The notes under the pieces: generated by a model
The model's input: only the letters and a program-made list of their open reading frames with translations
What the model was told of the DNA's origin: nothing
The model's database searches: none
In this document: positions 12,810 through 26,253 of the stretch, piece by piece
Layout: every line of letters starts with the position of its first letter
How positions within the stretch are numbered: the stretch's first letter is position 1
Program-made: the position numbers and the translations under genes
Assembly (NCBI GenBank): GCA_000507305.1
Contig: DF239413.1
Location: forward strand, 267,048 to 331,047
Origin: Breviolum minutum Mf 1.05b.01
Lineage: Eukaryota > Sar > Dinophyceae > Suessiales > Symbiodiniaceae
DNA length: 64,000 bases
Direction of reading: 5' to 3'

Positions 12810-14834
12810 TGGCAAAACTGTTGCAGGAAGATGTGAGGTTCAGGTTGAAAAATCTGGAAGATGGCTTCATGGCTTCCCTGGGAAAAAATGGATTCGAATA
12901 CTTTCGATGATGACATCCAGAGTGTTTTCAGCGAGCGAAAAAAACTCCCCACTGATATGGATAACGTATCTAAATGATTTCCATGTAGGGGATTTTGGGG
13001 CTGAAGATGGCTGAAGTGAAAATACATTGACAAAAAGTACACCATTGAGTTTTTTTTTTCTTAAATATCGAAGGAGTTGGAGGGGTCGAGGGCCTCCCAT
13101 TTTCAAGGCACTTCAAAAACCTTCCCACCAGGGTCACCCCACTCCCAAATCGCCCACACGGTTGGCGCGAAGAGTGATCTGTGCTAAGGAGGCACAATCG
13201 GCAAAGGCTTCCTGGTCAAGCAACTCAGTTGAGTATGGGGGGCCAAGATCCACGGATAGCTTTATCACTTCATTTTATTACTATATATGCAAGCTAGAAA
13301 CTGAGAAGCATATTCACAAAACCCAAACGTCAAAACATCCCATGATGAATTTGTGAAGTCCGCGACTTATCGCCTCTACAAGAAGACAGTACTTGGCTGG
13401 AAAACACGCTTGACACTGATACTGACTGAAGATTGCAACGTGACATCTTAGCAGCTGTTAGATTCGAACCTTCAAGTACGAGTACGAACTCCCAAAACAT
13501 GGATATCACATGTCACAACCAAAACCAGCCAAGCATCAAAGAGCACTCGACAACCTTCATCTGCAACATTGTTGCCTCAGGCACAACACAGATTCTCTCC
13601 AAAAAATTGGGCACTTTTTTGACAGCAAGTATCCTTCAATCTTGTTGGGACAAGCTGTAGCAGTAACAAACTCCCTTGAACTTGGTCCAAAAACAATCAA
13701 ACGGCACCAAAAACCACGGCCAAACCGATCGGAGACTTTGAAGAAGTCTCCAATTTCAATTGCACTCATGGAAACCTTGGACCATTTATGCCAAAAATGA
13801 AGTCATCCCTCCAGTTCCAAATGTGCACATCACCAAACACCGACCGGAAAGAAAACCACTTAAATTCACCAAAGGCCAAGGGTCCTTCCAATTCCTGGGC
13901 ATGGTGCTTTGGATGGCCCGGTGCCGTGGCGTGTAATTGGTTTTGAGGGCCTCTATTTTTGAGACACACCCTACCGCATCGACCTGGTAAAAAAGCATGT
14001 AAAAACCATGCCAGCACAATCTCTTATGGAAATGGATAGATCTACATCACAAGATCAAAGCATACATTCTTGGAACATAATATCCAATTTCATTCAACCG
14101 GACAACTTGCAACAACCTTTGGGATAGCTGCGTTGCGAGGCATGCAGTGCAACAAAATTTAGGATTCCAGGTCCAAAGTGTGCCTTGCAAAACTTCAACA
14201 GACCCTCTTTTTGACCCCATGAATTGACATGAGACTCCCATCTCCTTGGCTTCTTTTCAGTGAAAATTTAATCAACTTTTAGAATGCCTGAGGGGCTGAA
14301 ATAGAACCTCACATACCCATTCCCTTTTAAACAATCGTCGTTCCTCAAACCCATTTGGTGGAACATATATTCAAATTTCAAAATAGACTCCGAACTCCAT
14401 CCTCCCGACTGCTCCAAGCATCAATATTCACCAGCAAAAAACATGCCTCAAAAAGTTGAGGTCACAAGATGCCACGAAAAAGAAACGGATGGTGGTTTCC
14501 AACCACTGGCACACTATCCAAAACATATGAGATATCCTCAAAATAGCTAAAGACAAGCAATTTGCTATCTTTCTCACCACCTTCAACTCCAGGGATATAG
14601 TTTGAAGGATGAGACGCCACCTTGGGAGGCATTTGGAATTTTCAACTCCAGCAGAATCACCAGCTGACGAATCCTACCTTTAAACCGCCGACCTTCACAG
14701 CCAAGGAGAGGTCTGCAGCTGCACGGTCACCCCAACCCAGGTCACAATAGACCTAAGGTGGGAAGGTTTGTCGCCGCATCTATTGGCTGCATGTTCTTGG
14801 TCTGGGACGCCATCGTAGGATCCCCCGCACAAAA

Positions 14835-14965
14835 GTATGGTACTAGAAGTACTAGTAGTGCTAGTGGTACTGGTAGTAGTACTTGTAGCACTGGTGGTGC
14901 GAGAACTACCAGTAGTACTACCACTCAATAGATCTGCGTAGCATTACTAGTAGATAGCAGTACTA

Positions 14966-15031
<66 letters not shown>

Positions 15032-15060
15032 GTGCTGCTGTTGCCACTACCACCACCAGA
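14835..15060. repeat. Degenerate TAC/TAG then (CTA)n(CTG)n tract
   Basis: Imperfect TAGTAC/ACTAGT triplets to about 14935, then clean CTA triplets and about 19 CTG triplets (about 14955-15035). The Ser/Thr, Ala and Val homopolymer readings here are repeat artefacts. Confidence 0.9.
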
Positions 15061-15488
15061 CGTACTACCACCCACCACCACAAGGGGGGTGGCAGTGCTG
15101 CTTCAAAAGTCATCGGTTGATCTTTCCTTTCTCTCTGCATGTTTATTCCAACAGGTACCTATATATTTCTTTGCAAACAGAAAGGGGAGAGCGCCTCGGA
15201 TGTACATGACCAGATATGTAAACATCTAACATGCCACCCTGTCACCTCAGCCAGAAAGAATCCAGTGGCACTTTTTGCGTTTTGCTCCCTGGTGTTTTTA
15301 ATTTTTGTTTTGAGCTCCCCAACTAAGTTCCTCATGGTATGCATGGTCTCCTCAAAGACCACAGTGTAAGCATCCTGACTTCGGTTGAACGCTGTTCAAA
15401 CGTCACCTTCAAGGCCATTAAATGGTTCTTTCGGATAAGATATTCAAGACAGTTTTGGAGAATATTACCACCAAAAAACCTCCAGTCC

Positions 15489-15603
15489 TACTTGATGGAT
15501 GAAATCCTGCATCACCTAAGAGCAATAATACTTGTAAATCATGGGAAATTGAATGGATGAAGTACCTATCCACTGGTTAGCCAAATTTCAGCCATCACCA
15601 ATA
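15489..15603. mobile_element. M2 element relic
   Basis: Contains TTGATGGATGAAATCCTGCA at the left and AATTTCAGCCATCACC at the right. Same plan as the M2 copies but decayed. Confidence 0.5.
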
Positions 15604-16632
15604 TGAGTGGAGAAACTGATGCCATCAAAAAATATCCTTTCTTCCAGCTACAGTAGCGCAACACCTTCACACCCAAAGAACAAGCTGACAAGTCTTGAAG
15701 CTTTCTGGATCTGAAAATAAAAAAACAACCACATCCACCTTGTTGATTTTGGAAATTTATAGTACAAAAATCATGAGATTTCATCATCCTCTATGACATT
15801 GCCTTGCACATCCGTGGCCTGAAGCAGCTTCAAGTCACTTGGCTGCGAAAATGTTTTGGTAGCCAACCTGTGAATTGCAGTTTTCACAGGTTGAAGGCCA
15901 GAAATGTTGCAAGGGATTTGGATGATCAGAAATAGACCTTTTATTGAAAAAGGTGAGGATGCTTAGGATCCAAAAAGGTATGACATAGCACAATCCGCTC
16001 GCTAGGGTCTCAACAAACATCGCAGGTGTTCATCGCGCGATTTCTGAATCATCAACGGTAGCACCCGTCCCGTACCGAAATCATTTTGCAGGCGGAGCTA
16101 CAAGTCGCAAAAGGCTGCAGGAACTTTTGGTGGTGCCTGACCCAATGGTGCAATGGAGTAACTACATGTATATATATATATATATAAATGGAAGAATACC
16201 CATGTATACACCCTGGAAATTGAGAATAGATACTAAAAAGTTGAAAAGATCGTTTGGATGCTTTTGGAATATGGTCATTTGGATATCCATGATAAATTCA
16301 ATATGTCATATAATGAGAGTGATAGAGAGCCGGCTGGGTTCTTCCAACGGAATCCAACCCTCTCTTCACTCACCTTATCCAAGGTCTTCTCAGGTCTTAT
16401 GGGTCCTTTCATTGGATGAATGCATTGCGGGGATTTTTTGAACCACAAACCACATTGGATAATACATGATAATACGACGACGACTGCTACTACTAAAAAT
16501 AAGTAGACAGCAATGTTAGCAGCAAGATTATGATAGCAAATATATATATATATACGTATACATATTAGCTAAACATAAATACCCATGTGTATCCAGTGTA
16601 TCCATGCATTCCATCTTCAAACATGTTTGTAC

Positions 16633-17553
16633 CTGGACACATGCTCATGGCCTGTTTGGCTTTGAAGCGTTCCATCACAGTGGTCCAGGTGAGCCTTGGC
16701 GACACTGCGTGATACGGGATAGCCCAGCAATGGAACATCCATGTATGAAATGCTACCTGAAATAGTTTGGGGAGGAACAAAAACTGAACAAAAAAACCAG
16801 TTGCTAGTTGGTGGTTCAAGCCATGTGGTTGAAAAATCATTTTCAAAGTGGATCATTTCCCATGAAGGATCCGGGTGAAAATCCATGCAGGTCAGAGATT
16901 TCCATGACATCACTATGGAACACAAAAGCGACGCCCACCTCACATGTACAGTCTCTCAAACCCAACATCCCATATATAGCTGAAAAATACAGGCAATTCC
17001 TCGAAAATGCTTGGAAAACATTTGGAAAACAACTCCTTTTGACTTCTGGTTATAGGAGTACTACCTTTTCCTTTTGTGTCTGTTGACATTTTTGGTCAGA
17101 CATCTCTGGATGTCGTGACTGGGATGGGACAACAACCTATGGCCAAACATCAGTCACGGTGCGCTGAGATCTGTGTCATAGCCTCCTCGTTGATAAGGAG
17201 TATGGATTGCCCAGCACCACCCTGTCTTATGGCTTTGATGAAGTCACATGTGGTGTAGGTACGAGTATGACATGGTATCCAAGTGGTCTGAAATGGCATA
17301 TGGATACATATGGATGCATAATGATGCATATGGTTTGATATGTCTAGCAGGTAAAAACATCATTAAACAAACTACCTGCATCCTAGGAGTAAGTGTATAT
17401 GTTAGGTTTCTGGTAGCGGCTAGAAATCCGCCTCACATGCCAACAGCTCAGCCACATTTCCTCAGCGTGACAAAATTCCATGCGATTTCGCTGTGCTAGA
17501 AGGGTGCCAACTTGCCTCTGGGGGTAAACCACGAAGGCTATATCTTGAACCTC
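16633..17553 (-). CDS. Three-exon segment, unknown function
   Basis: Minus exons 17553-17437, 17221-17158 and 16756-16633 join in compatible phases (0-0, 0-1, 1-2). Donors are GTGAGG, GTGACT and GTACAA; acceptors are attcaag, aagacag and atttcag. Readings are VQDIAFVVYPQRQVGTLLAQ and FCHAEEMWLSCW; GQSILLINEEAMTQISAH; and SYMDVPLLGYPVSRSVAK. No family was recognised. It may continue the gene with the CSLFQ/WYAH domain at 19.4-20.2 kb, since strand and spacing agree, but no join links them. Confidence 0.45.
16804..16884. mobile_element. M1 inverted-repeat element (right end lost)
   Basis: Left end CTAGTTGGTGGTTCAAGCC, middle GGATCCGGGTGAAAAT; the right inverted end is missing. Confidence 0.55.
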
Positions 17554-18510
17554 CTTGAATGGACAAGGCTAGAGAGATCAAACGTGAAAAATACCCCGCA
17601 AAATATGCGAAGGAATTCTGGGGCTGATGATGTCTCACATCCGGCCATGGGACAAACATGTCAGTCACTGCTTCTTACACTGAAGCATGCCGACATCTAC
17701 GACGTTTTTTATATGAATCAACCAATAGATGATGTTTCTATGATGCCAGCCTGTCAAAAAACAAAACCTCAAACACAAAAAGGTGGGGTTCAATTTAAAA
17801 TGTATTTTCAGTATCTAGAATCTAAACTTTGGGACAACGTTCAGTCAAAAAGGCTACAACTACCGTCTTTTACCCTTCCCACATCCACCAGGAGACGTTC
17901 AAAGGTTGGCCAACCACGAGCATCCTTAGGAACACCGACATGCATAGATGACAAAAAGGAATCCAGTCGAGTCGCATCTATATACGTGTAAATATTCAAT
18001 ATAAAACTATCTATCTGCAAAGTATGTCTGGAAAAATAGTGAATAAACATTCAAAATGCAATTGAAAATATATATCAACATATAAATATAATCATAAACA
18101 TAAACATGTATATAGTATATATAATATATCATATCAATATAAATATATGCATACACGGACGGGATTTTCACACAACATGATATGGATGATTTTTTCCATC
18201 AATTCAAGCTGGGGGCAGAAGTTTGCTAGCTTCGTGTTCTTCAGGTTGAAATACTCGGGAACGATGAAACACATCCCACCAAACGGGAAAGCCGGAACAT
18301 CAATTTTTCAATTCCGTGTGCTGGGAAGGGATATGGCAGTTCCCAGGAGCCTAATAAATTTTCCCCCCCCCAAAAAAATACGGCTTCATGGCCGACCCGC
18401 CGAGCTTCATAACCTCCAGGTACACATGACATCTCTGCGTGATTCGCCAATGCACGGGCCACTTGCAGCTCTGGAGGATCACCTGGGGATAAGGATGGAT
18501 AAGGGATTAT

Positions 18511-18613
18511 CCCATAGGATCCATGGTATATTCATCTACATGGAAGGTTGCTTTTTATGGTAAATGTATGTAAATGTAACCAAATATGCCATACATGGAT
18601 AGTATGGGTATAT
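18511..18613. mobile_element. M4 inverted-repeat element (copy 1)
   Basis: Shares the core TTATGGTAAATGTA..TAAATGTA and the flanking inverted ATACATGGATAGTATGGG / CCCATAGGATCCATGGTAT with the copy at 38102-38208. Confidence 0.65.
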
Positions 18614-19360
18614 ACTTGGAGGATCATCCCAAGTATGAGTTCAGTGGTTAATCCCCATGGTTGTCGCAAGTCCCCCTAAGGATGAGGTTGTCGGACTTCC
18701 AAATGCCCTTTCCATGGCGTATAAATGGGGACTACCAAGCACTTACTAACTGGGATGATCCTCTAAGTATGAGGGTTGTTCTATATAGATTCTTTCACGT
18801 GGAAACAGACAATATATTCATTTTATATACCCAAAGTGCTACGCAAATGAAACCCCTTTCATGGAGTTTGTTTTTGTGCTCAATTCTCACATGTGTGTAT
18901 AAATATAAATATACATACACTTTCGATCTGCCCCCAACCCAGTAACAGTCACCACCAGGATGACACTACATTACTAGTAGGGTATCCCAACCGTTCAAAC
19001 CTTCATTCTGACTCGCATCCTGGGTGACGGGGTAGATCCAATATATGCTAGTGTTGTTGGATGAAATCCCTCTAAACCATCTATAGTTAATATCAACAGA
19101 ATTGGTAATCTATCCCACTACTGATGGGCTTTTGATAGTGATTTTTGTGGATTTCTTCCACTAACAAACTGTTTAAACACCCTTGAGGTTCAAGATTGAA
19201 TCATGAAATTCAGCTTGTACTTGAAAAGGAGGATGATCCATTTCAAGTCGTACATCATTTATATAACTAGGTTCCAACTCTAAGGTTGATGGTGGCTGCC
19301 TGCTGCTCTTTGACATCCCATTGGCTCCAACCCAAATGCAGCTTCGGCCAAGTGGCCCAC

Positions 19361-20188
19361 GGTGGTGGTGAAAACCCAGACCTGGCGACGCGACGCGTCG
19401 GCTATTTTTTTCGTTTTTATTTTCCGAAAGTTTTTGGATTTTCAATGCCAAACAAATGCGAATTACGGATCAGGGGCTATCAAGTATGTGTTGTTGTGCA
19501 AGAGGTCATATATACGCAATATCCTTGCGCAGTGGTGAAATAATGTGAAATATATGTGAACCAGGCGCATAGGTGAAATATGTGAACCAGGTACGCCCTG
19601 CACGGGCTGGAAAACGTATGGAACCATATACGAACACCATACCACCCCCCCCTACACGTGGCCGCCTGCGTCCTCTTGTGGGCATACCAAAGGGCAACAT
19701 GCTTTAAGCTTTCTCGGAAGGCCTTTTTAGCTGACGATTCAACGAGTCACCAAGGTTGGTTTGAAACTCATCTGTTTCCCAAAGTCGCTGGGGGGGATCT
19801 TTGTTGGGATTCAAAGACTGCGCAAAGATTCTCCACTTTAGGATTTTCCCTGGCCCCCTGAAATCGCAACCAACATCACATAATTTGGAGTCACGCCAGG
19901 CTTTCAACAAGTTTTAGACATAACGAGTCTCATGATACTACCCTGGAAAATGGACATGATCTGTGTATCTAAGACAATGCGGTCAAAAAATGGGTTTTCT
20001 TTTGAGTTATGGTAGTGTTTGATGTCCATGTCACTTTTTTTTGGGGGGGATGGGGTTTATACAAACATATTAGCGAACATGGTAGCATTCGAATGTTCAA
20101 AGGGCCTCGTCTTCCAGCATCGAGCGGGGTTCTTGAAAGAGGCTGCAATAGTCCAAGAAAATTGCCAAATCCACATCCCCAGTTGCAC
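19361..20188 (-). CDS. Exons of a protist domain with CSLFQ and WYAH motifs
   Basis: Three minus exons are proposed: 20188-20106, 19722-19666 and 19381-19361. They encode in order GDVDLAIFLDYCSLFQEPR, then AFRESLKHVALWYAHKRTQ, then VWVFTTT. From memory, this matches a domain common in predicted dinoflagellate and other protist proteins: acidic strand, CSLxQxPR, F..aL....vWYaH..T.vw..T, usually followed by P.g...Y..RGW. A downstream minus stretch near 18.42 kb reads VPGGYEARR and may be the next exon. Two of the introns use GC donors (GAG|GCCC and CAG|GCGG), and the third exon is only 21 nt. The function of the domain is unknown to me. Confidence 0.65.
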
Positions 20189-20584
20189 CTCAATGGGTGC
20201 AAAAATTCTTTCGGAAGTTGATTCATGGCTGTTGTTTTTTTTTCCGATTTCATGCCGTTGACAATTGAGCGCTGCATATTTTTTTTGCCCCAAAAGTGAT
20301 ACAACTTTTGGATATCTGCTTGCAGAAGCATGAATTTGTACATACGAGTACCTTTTTCCCTTTGTCTTTTGGAACAAAAAAAACGAATCATTCGAAAGGA
20401 TTCCGCCCTTTTGGAATAATTTGCTATCCGAGCTGAAATCACTTTCAACGGTGCCTTTCTGTAAAGCTAAGAAACTCAACTCCTTCAGTGCACTGCGCGC
20501 CATCGAGGCAATCGCTTGCCTGAAGGAGATCGTTTTACCAGTGTGAAATGAGATAGGGCGTCATGTGCTGTATACCCATAGAAA

Positions 20585-20682
20585 CTAGTTGGTGGTTTCA
20601 ACCCATCTAAAAGATATTCGTCAAAATGGGAATCTTCCCTAAATAGGGATGAAAAGAAACATAATTTCTGAAACCCCCAGGC
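20585..20682. mobile_element. M1 inverted-repeat element
   Basis: Left end CTAGTTGGTGGTTTCAACCC; right end decayed to CTGAAACCCCCAG. Confidence 0.65.
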
Positions 20683-21307
20683 AACATATGCTTGCATAGC
20701 ACGCAAACATCCACTAGATTCTTGATTTATCCATCTGTAGCAGTAATCATCGGAACATCTTCTCCAAAAAGCATCAAGTACATTGATGTAAAATAATTCT
20801 TAAGAATTTGTTGTGATGCATCAACATCTAGCACCACCACCACGACTTCATAAAACCTCACCAAACTAAGTGTGGTTTAAGGGCTTGAGACATCATACAT
20901 CTCACCAATCTCTTGACCTGAAACACGGCCACCTTTGGGTCTACAGGGGGAAACTCCCTTGAAGTGGAGAATATCCCAAAGAGGGAGGGCACCTGGGGGA
21001 CAGGATCATGGATAATCAAATTGCATTTTTTTTTCCAGTGATATCTGTCTAAACTATTGAAAATACTGATCTCTCTCTCTCTCTCTCGAGCGCCATCAGA
21101 TTCTGTCCCACATATGGGGGGCGCATTGGCCTACCCCAAGTAAAGCACATTCACCTTTTTCAATACTGATGACAAGAGGTGTTTTTTGTTGGGATGCTTC
21201 TTTGCAAAATAGATTCCATCCGGTGTCGAATCGAATGGATCCAAATTCAACAAACTGCATCTCTGACTCAGCTCTCCTAACCTCCAAAATAAATATATAA
21301 ATTAAAA

Positions 21308-21406
21308 CTAGTTGGTGGTTTCAACCCATTTGAAAAAATCGTCAAATAGGGTTCATCTTCCCCAAATAGGAGGTAAAGATATTAAAAAAAATTTGAAACC
21401 ACCAAC
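21308..21406. mobile_element. M1 inverted-repeat element
   Basis: Left end CTAGTTGGTGGTTTCAACCC; right end TTTGAAACCACCAAC. Confidence 0.75.
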
Positions 21407-21540
21407 GAATGAAACATCTTCAGTTTTTTAGAGCTCCAAGTTACAACTGAAGGCCTTCAGGATCTGGATGTTCAGGTTGATGCCTTAGGACTTATCAAAA
21501 AAAACCAGCCAATGGACAGCAATGGACGGTAGAAAAGAGG

Positions 21541-21674
21541 TGATACACCCCGGAAGTTTAACATAGCCGCTAGCCCCTGAAAAATGGTGGGAAAGGAAGA
21601 CTACTTCTTTCGACTATTGGGTTTTGGTAACTACTTCAGGGGCTATATATGTTAAACTTCGGGAGGGGTATCTA
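21541..21674. mobile_element. M6 inverted-repeat element (copy 1)
   Basis: Left arm ACCCCGGAAGTTTAACATA and CCCCTGAAAAA; right arm TTCAGGGGC and TATGTTAAACTTCGGGAGG. The related copy is at 36668-36774. Confidence 0.7.
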
Positions 21675-22963
21675 AAATGTCATGATCAAAATCTAACCTT
21701 TTTGGACCCTACCATCGGAGATGGCATGCGTATGTGGGCTGGGCTTTCATTAAATCACTTGGTAACAAACAATTGCGAAGAAATCTGTACTACTTCGATC
21801 TATGTCTTGAAGTCTTGCCTGAAATAGCACCATTTGGGATTGATTATTGTATGCCAAATCTTTGGGAGGCTTCCACTGATGCAAAAAGGTCGGATAAAGG
21901 AACATCTGCCTCTTGCCCTGGTCATCTACTTGCCTCAATTACATGAAATCTTGATGTCTGCCTGCTAGTTGGCTCACCTCAAACAAAATGGTTTGCCATA
22001 ACAACTTCTGTTGTCTCATCCACGGCACTGCTAGAATTACTTCACACATATACCATCCAAATGTTGGTGAACCACACCCAAAATCACCAAATCATTTTTG
22101 TTCATGTTTTTTTTCTTTTACATTTTTTCTTGGCACATCTTTACAGCTTTTGTTCACCTCGACCAAGCATAAATTTGCTGCGGGTAAGTGGCCAACAATA
22201 CCTCGGCATCGCTCTTCCGATTGGGTTGGTGAATCCAATGCTACCAATGTTGATGAATTGGGTCTTAGGGAAACTTTGCCGTGTTTCACCGGAAAAAAAC
22301 GATTTCCCGTGGTCTAGGGGAACTTTTATTTTAGTCGGATTCCAGTGGTTCTTGAACTTGTCAACATAAAAGTGCAACATTATCAAGACATCTCATGTGA
22401 ATGTGCTACAATGGCAAAAACGATGTGCAACTAAAATATGCACGGATATGCAGCAAAAGTTGCAATTGATGGTACGATTTGTCAGGATAGCCGATTGGTC
22501 TGTACTGCAATTTGTCAAAGACCCTCACCCTTCCTCCTACATTTATGGAAGTGACAAGATGGCAATACGTTCAACGTCTGCTAAGTAGAGTGCAAGGCCT
22601 GTTTTATTTAAACAGGACCGGGGGTATCTATCCGTTGTATCACCAAGCTTCTAAACGAGCAAAGCATTTCACATTGTTTCACCATTTCATACACGGACCC
22701 CCCCAAAAAATTCCGTCCATTTCAGCAAGTCCATTGTACTGTTTAGCCTCTCCTCGACTCCACCACCTCAAATTCAAAGCTTTGATTTACATTTCAATAA
22801 CCTGTATGATTCCTGTCATTGCACACCCCCTTTGAACCCCAACAAGGGACGAAACTGCTACAACTTTGGTTGGAGGCAAATGTCGGCCTGCATCATACTC
22901 CTCAACCAAGGTAAAAGGGGGCTGAGTTTTGAAAAATTGATGGAACACCAGTCATTATATACG

Positions 22964-23077
22964 TACTGTTGATGTAAGAAATCCTGCACCACCTGGGATG
23001 TAAAGAACCGCCAAAATGGGCCTAGGATAAACTACCTACCAACTGGTGATCGCTGGATTTCTGAACCATCAACAGTA
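22964..23077. mobile_element. M2 inverted-repeat element (copy 2)
   Basis: Ends TACTGTTGATGT and CCATCAACAGTA, with the internal AAATCCTGCACCACC arm. Confidence 0.75.
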
Positions 23078-23907
23078 GTTCTGTGAGTTCTGTATCAGTT
23101 TATTTCCATTGCAGTATTAGTTCTGTGGTACAATGGCAATTTTCATTTTAGATCTTTACCGGTGCATCTGTCAATAAAAAAGGTCATGTCACGAGTCGAT
23201 ACTAAAAGATATGTACAAGTGGACTGAAAAACTGTACCGAAGCAAAGGAACACAGATCTGCAAGTAAAGATCACTTATGATAACTTTGTTCCACCACTTG
23301 TCAGAGTCGCACATCATGTTTGTAATGCAAAGACATGAGTGTATATATATATATACATATAAGATTATATAAATATTATAAACAGCTACTCTATGGAAAA
23401 ACAAGTAAATCTAAGCGCTAGTTGCGATGATGTGTGATATTTTTAGGCGGTTTTCCGAACAAATCCAATCCACTCAGGAACACATAGACAGCATTTGTTG
23501 GGTGAAACAACATGCCACTCCTCAGAATCTCGTTGCAATTCTTCGTGGTCCTCGGTTGTGTTGGTTGGTGGCACCGGTTTTGTGTCAAGTGTCATTGAAA
23601 AAAGGAGCAGGATCGAAAATAAAGCAATGACAGTAAATCGGATCTTTCTTCAAACACAAAGCTTTCTTCCATCTCTGATTCGTATCATTGATAAAGAATG
23701 AATGTAACATATCACTGGCATCGCTTGTCCAACAACTTCTGGCAGTGAGCCCGTAGGAAGTTCAGGATCCTCAGTCAAAGACTGCTAAGTAGCTAAAACC
23801 CAGATTTGCTACCCCCAAAAAACGAAGGTTTTGCTACCAAAAAAAAAAGATTGGCAGACACATTTGGGGGTGTGCCATGGCCATGACAAACGTCAAACTC
23901 TAGCAAC

Positions 23908-26253
23908 CCCAATGTGTCTCCAATCGCCCAGCATCCCACATCGCATCCGCTGGAAGATCTTGCCGACGTGGCAATCGTGAACCAGGTGTGTCGGCCAAGC
24001 GGCATAGCCAACTGCCTGGTCACTTTTGTTGTTTGAATCGGGCACCAAACCACCACCTTTTTGATGCTTTTCGTGAGAAGAAATGTCATAGACCAAAAGC
24101 CATGATTCACAACATTCGCTGACCTCAAGATTCAGTGATCCAGCATTTTTTTGGGGGGGTCAGAATTCCCTTGACCCTAAATCCGTTTCAAGTCCCAAAA
24201 ACTTCCCGCAATTTTTTTAAAGTTGGTACCGGAATCTTCATGGATTTTTGCCCCGGGTGCAACTGCTCCCCTGCTTCCCCCTTCCTGGAAGGTTCACCAT
24301 GGTTCACCCCCCCGAGGCGTGAACCTCGAAGCAATACCACAGGAGCAAGGCCTTTACCTCAGTGGAGTCTACGTGACGGGGGGGGGAACTCTTCCAAGGC
24401 ATCCACGACGTGAGCGGGCCCCTTGGGGTTGGTTGGAAGAAAAGCAATGATCTTCCAACAAAAAATTAAGAAAAATTGGGGAAAAAACGAATGAAACATA
24501 TGTAGATAATGCATCTTCTATAATCGAAGGGTATGTGTTTTTGACTCTAAGAGATGCTAAGACTGATAAGAGTACATACATGCAGTATGTAACAGTATGT
24601 AAATATGATATGACAATAAGATGTGTGTCATATGTACTTGTATTTGCATGCATACGTGACATGTTTTGCCAATAAGATCACATGCCATCTCCATTCCTTG
24701 TCCACAAAAGGTTTCTTTTCCACTTCGATTTGCCAAGCGGCTGTTCTTCTTCAAAGGTTCCCACCTGTGCAGGTGCATCCCCGTTGCAATTGCGTTGGCA
24801 AAATGACTCTTTTATATCTTTTATTCAACTTCGGAAATTCTCAAAAACATCAAAACAAACAAAGAAAACTCAGTACCATGCACTCATTACTTGGCGGTTT
24901 AGTATGGTTAACTAATTCTCAAATCTTTGTGAAACTCGCCAACGAACCCATCCCTCGCAATTTGTTGGTTTTTACCCATCGGAGTCCAACAGTGGGGCGG
25001 CGGTGAAACTCCTGAGGCACCCGACAAACTGCCCACTTCGCTGTATTTCATCTGAGTTGCGTGGCATATCATTGCATGGTTTTCCATGTCGGATATGCCA
25101 CATTTGTGTCGGGCTAATGCACCATGGTAAACAGTGAGCATACCAGGGATACCAGCAGAAGTAGAATCTGAAAAAGCTTTCCCAGATTCCGCTAGAATGA
25201 TCTTTCAACCATCCTTTGCCTCCCTTTAAGAGAGTATTCTGGATCCTCTTTTCCCTCTCCCGACTTTTATGGATGGATTGTGGCCATAGAAATGCTTTTG
25301 CATGACATCTAGCTGCTACCTTTTTCTCCAACAATCATGGGTGGAACATGGCCATGAAAGTCAACTTTCAGGGGTTTGCACTGATCTGACCTGGTGGTTG
25401 GTCCCAACTTGCCCATCTCAGGGGTGTTCACTGTTTATCCCCCGGCCAAAAAAATTCACCCCCCCAATAAGACCATTGCCCTGTGTTCAGCTCTATGGTT
25501 ATGTCACGTCAACTTAAATCAGGTTAAATCAAGATTGGGGAAGTATCTTCGTCATTTAGCTCCAGTTTTGTCAAGTTCATCAATCACTATTTGGGAAATA
25601 TCCTCTGTGGTCATGTTTTGTGGGTCCCCATGATCAACTCAAATTCGAACGTTTCATGCTGCCAGGTCACCAATTTCTTAACAGCCATACGGGGTTCCTG
25701 GAGGTCTTGATCCTTGGTTAGGTTGGTCTTGCCCAGAGGTCAGGTGCCACAACTCGGGATGCTTGAAAACGGTGGGTTTTCATGGGATCTAACTGGGATA
25801 TCATTATGTTCATTATTCAATTATTATCTTACCACATATCTCACCATATCAACCAACTAGTGCATGATTCTGTTTATCAACCAATCGAGCCATCTTGGGA
25901 CATTGGTGTTTTGGTTCTCAAACGTCGAACCTCAAGGCACCGAAACGATATCCAAAATCAGGCGGAAAAAACAACCCAATCAAATCCCAGGTGGGTGGAT
26001 TTTTTTCAACACAAAACAGTGACATGAAGTCAGAGCTTGACAAAACACAGACAATCACATGTCATATATGTCACATGTCACACACACTTTGCACATACCC
26101 ATTTTGCACCATGCCAACTAAAAGTATTTTGTTTGTCGGTATTTCCAACCTGAAGCGTCTATTTTTTGTGTCTCCACAACAAGTCTTAGAGGTGCCAGGT
26201 CTTCTTGAGTCATACCCAAATTACGAGATAAACCTTTATGTGCAGGATACAAA
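23908..26253 (-). CDS. Three-exon segment, unknown function
   Basis: Minus exons 26253-26150, 25167-24976 and 24015-23908 join in compatible phases (2-1, 1-1, 1-1). Acceptors are aatatcag, tttttcag and tgaccag; donors are GTTGG, GTAAAA and GTTGC. Readings include LSRNLGMTQEDLAPLRLVVE; SAGIPGMLTVYHGALARHK with SDMENHAMICHATQMKYS; and LADTPGSRLPRRQDLPADAM. The 192-nt middle exon is among the longest open exons here. No domain was recognised. The LINE begins just upstream (26.4 kb), so it may sit inside an intron of this gene; the next upstream minus exon seen is at 32.95 kb. Confidence 0.5.

Larger units (their letters stand above)
12172..16632 (-). other. Gene-poor stretch with weak exon candidates
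   Basis: Besides the M7 element, the trinucleotide tract and an M2 relic, this 4.4 kb holds only weak exon candidates. The best is minus from 13983 down to about 13895 (after ttaccag; reads VDAVGCVSKIEALKTNY). Others lie near 12.85-12.9 kb (SHEAIFQIFQPEPHIFLQQ) and 14.1-14.2 kb. A plus ORF at 12293-12535 is open for 80 codons without other support. I could not tie any of these to a gene. Confidence 0.3.
20189..23907 (-). other. Intron-like stretch with candidate exons
   Basis: Minus-strand exon candidates without proven joins: 21287-21150 (FGSIRFDTGWNLFCKEASQ, donor GTGAAT), 20521-20455 (ALKELSFLALQK or an alternative frame, GC donor), about 22310-22160, about 21930-21830 and about 23560-23440 (DHEELQRDSEEWHVV). 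Also present are M1 copies at 20585 and 21308, an M6 copy at 21541, an M2 copy at 22964 and a TC repeat at 21067-21088. Confidence 0.35.

Noticed and set aside
19704..19910. 68-codon minus ORF
   Set aside because: Overlaps the domain exon 19722-19666 in a different frame; the domain frame is supported by conserved motifs.
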